From UBA3839 sp963627995 (GTDB lineage Bacteria > Bacteroidota > Bacteroidia > Bacteroidales > Bacteroidaceae): a DNA stretch of 64,000 bases. The position numbers and the translations under genes are program-made. Position 1 is the stretch's first letter. Each line of letters opens with the position of its first letter. The notes beneath the pieces are model-generated. The model was given only the letters and a program-made list of their open reading frames with translations. It ran no database searches and was not told the DNA's origin. This document shows positions 59,622-64,000 of this stretch, piece by piece. The DNA is taken from NCBI GenBank assembly GCA_963627995.1, contig CAVGCV010000005.1, forward strand, positions 62,001 through 126,000. The letters are read 5' to 3'.

Positions 59622-60614
59622 TCATCTGAACGTGTCGCTGAGAATCCGTATCTCCACCGACGGGGAGATGCGCTCGTAGAGGATGTTGTAGACTGCGTCG
59701 AGTATGGGCATATTGACGCGGTAGTGCCTGTTGATTTCTTTCATGCACTTCGTCCCGTAGTAGCCCTCGGCAATCATTTCCATCTCCAGTTGTGCGGTCT
59801 TCACCGAATAGCCCTTCCCTATCATCGTTCCAAACACGCGATTGCGGCTGAAGTTGGAGTACATCGTCACGAGCAGGTCGCCGAGATAGACGGAGTCGTA
59901 AATCGAACGCTCGGCCGGCTCGATGGCTTTCAGAAACCTCCCCATCTCCTGCACGGCGTTGGCCACGAGCACAGCCTGGAAGTTGTCGCCGTACTTCAGT
60001 CCGTGGCACACGCCTGCGGCAATGGCGTACACGTTCTTCAGCACGCTGCTGTACTCGATGCCCTCGATGTCGGTGCTGACGGAAGTCTTCACGTATTTCC
60101 CCGACAGCAGCTCGGCAATGGCTTGTGCGTTCTCCAGGCTTTTACATCCAACGGTGAGGTAGCAGAGGCGGTCGAGCGCCACTTCTTCCGCGTGCGAGGG
60201 GCCTCCGATGCTCGCTATCTGGTCCTCCGGGACGTTGAACATCCGGGTGAAGTAGCGCGACATCGTGTAGTTCTCGTCGGGAACAATGCCTTTGATGGCC
60301 GTCACCACCAGCTTGTCGCGCAGGCTCGTGCGCAGTTTTTTCAGGTGGCTTTTGATGTAGGGCGATGGCGTGATGAAGATGAGCGTGTCGGCCTTGCGTG
60401 CCACCTCGTTGATGTCCGACGAGAAGTCGATGCGGTCGGTGTCGAAGTGTAGGCCCGTCAGGTAGGCGGGGTTGTGGCCGAGCCGGCGGAACTCCTCAAT
60501 GCGGTCGTCGCGACGCATGTACCACAGGATGCGGTCTTCATGGCAGAGTACAATCTTGGCGATGGCTGTCGCCCAGCTTCCGCCACCGATGATTGCTATT
60601 TTTCTTTCAAACAT
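59622..60614 (-). CDS. gpsA: Glycerol-3-phosphate dehydrogenase [NAD(P)+]
   Basis: 330 residues from MFERKIAIIGGGSWATAIAK. The NAD-binding loop is IGGGSWA (9-15); ITPSPYIKSHL near 79-89, KGIVPDE near 106, and the catalytic Lys in LKNVYAIAAGVCHGLKYGDN (about 188-207) are typical. It reduces dihydroxyacetone phosphate to sn-glycerol 3-phosphate for phospholipids. It heads the gpsA-pgi-HAD run and is preceded by lysS at 391 bp. Confidence 0.96.
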   Translation of the reverse strand: MFERKIAIIGGGSWATAIAKIVLCHEDRILWYMRRDDRIEEFRRLGHNPAYLTGLHFDTDRIDFSSDINEVARKADTLIFITPSPYIKSHLKKLRTSLRDKLVVTAIKGIVPDENYTMSRYFTRMFNVPEDQIASIGGPSHAEEVALDRLCYLTVGCKSLENAQAIAELLSGKYVKTSVSTDIEGIEYSSVLKNVYAIAAGVCHGLKYGDNFQAVLVANAVQEMGRFLKAIEPAERSIYDSVYLGDLLVTMYSNFSRNRVFGTMIGKGYSVKTAQLEMEMIAEGYYGTKCMKEINRHYRVNMPILDAVYNILYERISPSVEIRILSDTFR

Positions 60615-61005
60615 GTGCGTATTATTGCTTGTGCTATGACGGTGCTTCCCTCTGTTATGACGCGTTTCTGAAAATCACTCGGAGGCAAACGCTCTCAAAC
60701 CCGGAACTCGATGGCGCTGCGTGCCGGCTCTTTTCCTGCGATTCGGCGCCTTTGGTGACAAGGCATCCCGCTCCCGCCGGCATTCCGCTGGCCCGGAGCC
60801 CCGGCCGCCTGACAAGGACTTGTTGGTCTTGCTCTGTATCCGGCCCTGCCGGATTCCCGGGGCATCCCGCGCCCATGCTTTCGGACAATCGGATGCCCTC
60901 CTCCATGGTGCCCGGCGCAAAGAACCTCTCGCCACGCATTCAACCCCTTACGACAAGAGCAAGCACTTCCCCATGCCAGCCTGTACGGGAAAGTGCACGA
61001 TTGCG
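60615..61005. other. Gene-free interval between lysS and gpsA
   Basis: Contains a hairpin near the lysS end (GCACTT at 60963-60968 with AAGTGC at 60991-60996, plus inner CC/GG pairs) that may terminate lysS. The rest is GC-rich with several CCGGAT/ATCCGG-type short inverted repeats (for example around 60840-60860) and no convincing coding frame or TAnnTTTG box upstream of gpsA. Confidence 0.5.
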
Positions 61006-62736
61006 TTACTCTACCGACTTGTCTATCCAGCCTTGCACTTCATCGACTGTCGGCTTTTCGTAGCCCAGCTTGTACTTCTTGTTGATGTCGCCCAGCTTCT
61101 GCTGCAGGCCCTGCGCCTTCTCGCCGCCGATGTCCGACGTCAGGTTGAAGCCGGCCTTGCGCAGGACGTACACCCACTGTTCGGCAACGCCCAGCTCAGC
61201 CCACTCCTGGACGGTGCTCTGTGGCATCTTTTTCTCGGGCTTCATCTGCGGGAAAAACAGCACCTCCTGTATCGTCGTCTTGCCCGTCATGAGCATGACG
61301 AGGCGGTCGATGCCGATGCCGATGCCGCTCGTGGGCGGCATCCCGTACTGCAGGGCGCGCAGGAAGTCCCGGTCGATGACCATCGCCTCGTCGTCGCCCT
61401 TCGCCGCGAGGCGCATTTGTTCCTTGAACCGCTCCTCCTGGTCGATGGGGTCGTTGAGCTCGGAGTAGGCGTTGGCCAGCTCCTTGCCGCACACCATCAG
61501 CTCGAACCGCTCCGTCAGCCCCGCCTTCGAGCGGTGCATCTTCGTCAGCGGCGACATCTCGACGGGATAGTCCGTTATGAACGTGGGCTGGACGAACGTG
61601 CCCTCGCACGTCGCCCCGAATATCTCGTCGATGAGCTTCCCCTTTCCCATCGTCTCGTCCACTTCGACGCCCAGGGACTTGGCAGCCGCGCGGACCTCCT
61701 CCTCCGGCTTCCCGTCAAGGTCGTAGCCCGTGCGCTCCTTGATGGCCTCGAGTATGGGCAGGCGGCGGTAGGGGGGCTTGAAGGAGATGGTCTGTCCGTC
61801 CACCACCGTCTCCGGCGTTCCGTTCACGGCGGTGCAGATGCGCTCCAGAAGCTTCTCCGTGAACGACATCATCCAGTTGTAGTCCTTGTATTGGACGTAG
61901 AGCTCCATGCACGTGAACTCGGGGTTGTGCGTGCGGTCCATGCCCTCGTTGCGGAAGTTCTTGCCGATTTCGTACACGCCCTCGAAGCCGCCGACAATCA
62001 GCCGCTTGAGATAGAGCTCGGTGGCGATGCGCATGTACATGTCCGTGTTGAGCGCGTTGAAGTGCGTCACGAACGGACGCGCCGCCGCGCCGCCCGCGAT
62101 GTTCTGGAGCGTGGGGGTCTCCACCTCGGTGTAGCCCGCCTCGTCGAGCGCGGCGCGCAGCGTGCGCACCACCGTCGCGCGCTTGAGGAACGTGTCCTTC
62201 ACGCCGCGGTTCACCACGAGGTCCACGTAGCGCTGGCGGTAGCGGAGCTCGGGGTCGTCGAACGAGTCGTAAACCTGGCCTTCCTTCTCTTTCACCACGG
62301 GCAGCGGGCGGAGGCTCTTCGAGAGGACGGTGAGCGTCTTGGCGTGCACGCTCACCTCGCCCGTCTGCGTGCGGAACACGTGGCCCGTCACGCCCACGAA
62401 GTCGCCCAGGTCGAGCAGCTTCTTGAACACCGTGTTGTACAGGTCCTTGTCTTCGCCCGGGCAAATGTCGTCGCGCGTCACGTACACCTGTATGCGCCCC
62501 CTCGAGTCCTGCAGCTCCGCGAACGAAGCCTTGCCCATCACGCGGCGGCTCATCATGCGGCCCGCGACGCACACCTCGCGCTGCGGCGCGTCGTCGGAAA
62601 ACTCGGCCAGTATGTCCGAAGAAAAAGCATTGGTGGGGTATTCAGCGGCAGGGTAGGGGTCGATGCCCATGTCCTTGAGCGCCCGTAGGTTGTTGCGTCG
62701 GTTGATTTCCTGTTCCGACAGTTCTAATATGTTCAT
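61006..62736 (-). CDS. lysS: Lysyl-tRNA synthetase (class II)
   Basis: 576 residues from MNILELSEQEINRRNNLRAL, 53 bp after a TACCTTTG box. An OB-fold anticodon domain (about 55-165; VAGRMMSRRVMGKASFAEL) precedes the class II core. Motif 2 is FRNEGMDRTHNPEFT (about 265-279) and motif 3 is GIGIGIDRLVMLMTG (about 476-490). The C-terminus has an extension of about 80 residues (ending GYEKPTVDEVQGWIDKSVE) beyond the E. coli enzyme, as in other Bacteroidales. It charges tRNA(Lys). Confidence 0.96.
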   Translation of the reverse strand: MNILELSEQEINRRNNLRALKDMGIDPYPAAEYPTNAFSSDILAEFSDDAPQREVCVAGRMMSRRVMGKASFAELQDSRGRIQVYVTRDDICPGEDKDLYNTVFKKLLDLGDFVGVTGHVFRTQTGEVSVHAKTLTVLSKSLRPLPVVKEKEGQVYDSFDDPELRYRQRYVDLVVNRGVKDTFLKRATVVRTLRAALDEAGYTEVETPTLQNIAGGAAARPFVTHFNALNTDMYMRIATELYLKRLIVGGFEGVYEIGKNFRNEGMDRTHNPEFTCMELYVQYKDYNWMMSFTEKLLERICTAVNGTPETVVDGQTISFKPPYRRLPILEAIKERTGYDLDGKPEEEVRAAAKSLGVEVDETMGKGKLIDEIFGATCEGTFVQPTFITDYPVEMSPLTKMHRSKAGLTERFELMVCGKELANAYSELNDPIDQEERFKEQMRLAAKGDDEAMVIDRDFLRALQYGMPPTSGIGIGIDRLVMLMTGKTTIQEVLFFPQMKPEKKMPQSTVQEWAELGVAEQWVYVLRKAGFNLTSDIGGEKAQGLQQKLGDINKKYKLGYEKPTVDEVQGWIDKSVE

Positions 62737-62788
62737 GATAGTCCGTCTATTCGCAAGGCGCGGTCTGCGTTGCGCTCTTTCTCGCGTG

Positions 62789-62796
62789 CAAAGGTA
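62789..62796 (-). promoter_or_regulatory. -7 promoter box of lysS
   Basis: The minus strand reads TACCTTTG, 52 bp before the lysS start. Repeat element C lies just upstream, outside the predicted transcript. Confidence 0.7.
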
Positions 62797-62923
62797 GTGC
62801 AAAAATCTGAGTTATCGCGCCGAAACCCCATTTTATTTGGAGCGCGCCCGCGCCGCCCGCGCGCGGGATTTGCCCCGCCCGCGTGCCGGGTTTTTGCCGC
62901 ACCCGGGCAGGACTTTCGCCGCA

Positions 62924-63051
62924 CCGGAAATTCCGCCCGCGTGCGCCGGAAGTTTCGCGCGTGCGCGCTGCGGATAAATTTCCAAGTACTTGGAAATATT
63001 TTTTCACCGCACCGTGGCGAAACTTCCGGCGCACGTGGGCTGAATTTCCGG
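62924..63051. repeat. Intergenic palindromic element, copy C (AAGTACTT family)
   Basis: Lies in the gene-free interval 62797-63207 between aspS and lysS. Arms of 35 bp pair at 33 positions (62924-62958 with 63017-63051), including a perfect 18-bp block GTGCGCCGGAAGTTTCGC and its inverse. The 58-nt loop carries a single perfect 20-bp palindrome ATTTCCAAGTACTTGGAAAT at 62978-62997, identical to one in copy A. Further CCGGAAA-type units lie around it. Confidence 0.85.
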
Positions 63052-63207
63052 CGCGCGGGAACTCCGCCCGCTCCGCAGCGCGGGGCCGCCGGTGGCGCGG
63101 AGCGGCAGGCGCGGCCGCAAAGAGAAAGCCCCCGCCGCGCGTGGCGGCAGGGGCTGCGGTCTGTGCCGTGGGGCGACGGTCCTGGCGGCGCGGGGCTGTC
63201 GGGGCGG

Positions 63208-64000
63208 CTATGCCTCGGGCGCGGCTATGCTGAGGCAGAGCTCGTCGAGTTGCTTCTGGTCGATGGCGGCGGGCGCGTCGAGCATCACGTCGCGCCCCGA
63301 GTTGTTCTTCGGGAACGCAATGCAGTCGCGGATGGAGTCGAGCCCGGCCAGGATGCTCGCCCAGCGGTCGAGGCCGTAGGCCAGCCCTCCGTGGGGCGGC
63401 GCGCCGTACTTGAATGCGTTCATGAGGAAGCCGAACTGCTCCTGCGCGCGCGCCGGCGTGAAGCCCAGTATCTCGAACATCTTCTCTTGCAGTTCGGGGT
63501 CGTGGATGCGGATGCTCCCTCCGCCCAGCTCCACGCCGTTGCACACCATGTCGTAGGCGTCGGCGCGCACGGCGGCGGGGTTCGTGTCGAGCATGGGTAT
63601 GTCGGCGTCCATGGGGTGGGTGAACGGATGGTGCATGGCCATGAGGCGCTGCTCCTCGTCGCTCCATTCGAACATCGGGAACTCCGTGACCCAGAGCAGC
63701 GCGAATTTGTTCTTGTCGCGCAGTCCGAGACAATCGCCCATCTCCAGCCGGAGCTCGCAGAGCTGCTTGCGCGTCTTCTGCGTGTCGTCGCCCGAGAGGA
63801 TGAGGATGAGGTCGCCCGGCCCTGCGCCCGCCGCTTCCTTGAGGCGCAGGAGGACTTCGGGCGTGTAGAACTTGTCGACGCTTGACTTCACGCTGCCGTC
63901 GTCGGCCACGCGCGCGTGGACGAGCCCTTTTGCGCCCACCTGCGGGCGCTTCACGAAGTCGGTGAGCTGGTCGAGCTGCTTGCGCGTGTAGCCGGCGCAG
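63208..64000 (-). CDS. aspS: Aspartyl-tRNA synthetase (3' part)
   Basis: About 264 C-terminal residues; the gene continues past the right edge. The visible part includes the bacterial insertion domain (PGDLILILSGDDTQKTRKQL), then the class II core with LLWVTEFPMFEW, MAMHHPFTHP, GVELGGGSIRIHDPELQEKM and motif 3 GLAYGLDRWASILAG. The family signature FPKNNSGRDVMLDAP follows near the end. It charges tRNA(Asp); discriminating or not cannot be judged without the N-terminal domain. The reading frame is open through to 64000 (GYTRKQLDQLTDFVKRP), confirming that 63954 is not the true start. Confidence 0.95.
   Translation of the reverse strand, partial: CAGYTRKQLDQLTDFVKRPQVGAKGLVHARVADDGSVKSSVDKFYTPEVLLRLKEAAGAGPGDLILILSGDDTQKTRKQLCELRLEMGDCLGLRDKNKFALLWVTEFPMFEWSDEEQRLMAMHHPFTHPMDADIPMLDTNPAAVRADAYDMVCNGVELGGGSIRIHDPELQEKMFEILGFTPARAQEQFGFLMNAFKYGAPPHGGLAYGLDRWASILAGLDSIRDCIAFPKNNSGRDVMLDAPAAIDQKQLDELCLSIAAPEA

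Noticed and set aside
60615..61005. tRNA or small RNA gene between lysS and gpsA
   Set aside because: No cloverleaf, T-loop GTTCGA sequence or paired acceptor stem could be found; only short GC-rich inverted repeats.

Overview
The window looks like chromosome of a GC-rich member of the Bacteroidota, most likely order Bacteroidales (Prevotella-like). Reasons: most transcription units start downstream of a TAnnTTTG box (the Bacteroidota -7 element), usually 20-90 bases before the start codon and without clear Shine-Dalgarno sites; there are a TonB-dependent receptor, an HU-related protein, DUF1573 and DUF4348 proteins, a type IX-like C-terminal module, and the gene run DUF177-rpmF-fabH-era-der. 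The species cannot be named from sequence alone. I found no rRNA, tRNA, CRISPR array or complete insertion sequence.

Layout. 1-4.6 kb (minus): start of a polyprenyl synthetase, a TonB, and an operon of an Ala/Arg-rich protein with a large MscS channel. 4.6-7.2 kb (plus): YfcE-type phosphoesterase, rfbB and an HU-related protein. 7.3-8.7 kb (plus): a lower-GC island with an unknown protein and a solitary C5 DNA methyltransferase. 8.8-16.2 kb: a glycan module, GH127 and GH2 on plus and a convergent TonB-dependent receptor on minus. 16.4-22.7 kb (minus): nadC-C69 dipeptidase-phosphohexomutase and trmN6-GH43. 23.1-29.1 kb: prmA, the operon DUF4348-murB-MBL hydrolase-DUF1573, and pheS. 29.2-33.2 kb: a truncated lrgB remnant, palindromic repeats and a 1128-residue surface protein made of five tandem modules. 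33.5-51.2 kb (plus): PBP1, kdsB, a degenerate M16 peptidase, gyrA, a repeat-type secreted protein, a histidine kinase, a lipoprotein, a UDG-family protein, then DUF177-rpmF-fabH-era-der-lipoprotein-pfkA. 51.5-64 kb (minus): an ECF sigma factor cluster, rnz, rpsA, an AT-rich island, gpsA-pgi-HAD, lysS and the 3' part of aspS.

Most genes are housekeeping: envelope synthesis (murB, PBP1, kdsB, rfbB), translation (pheS, lysS, aspS, rpsA, rpmF, prmA, trmN6), glycolysis (pgi, pfkA) and DNA topology (gyrA). Accessory content is the arabinose-type glycosidases, the methyltransferase island, the repeat surface protein and the sigma cluster.

The most unusual signal is non-coding. Three intergenic elements (about 4753-4937, 22865-23026 and 62924-63051) share one architecture: inverted GC-rich arms enclosing one to three AAGTACTT palindromes, placed in the upstream regions of a phosphoesterase gene, prmA and lysS. 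A second family (29378-29481 and 43904-44008) has nested palindromes of GCGGAGAAAAAT/TTTCGTCCGC units. A third candidate is a roughly 143-bp segment with 16-bp terminal inverted repeats between fabH and era. GC content visibly drops to the right of about 33.5 kb compared with the left half.
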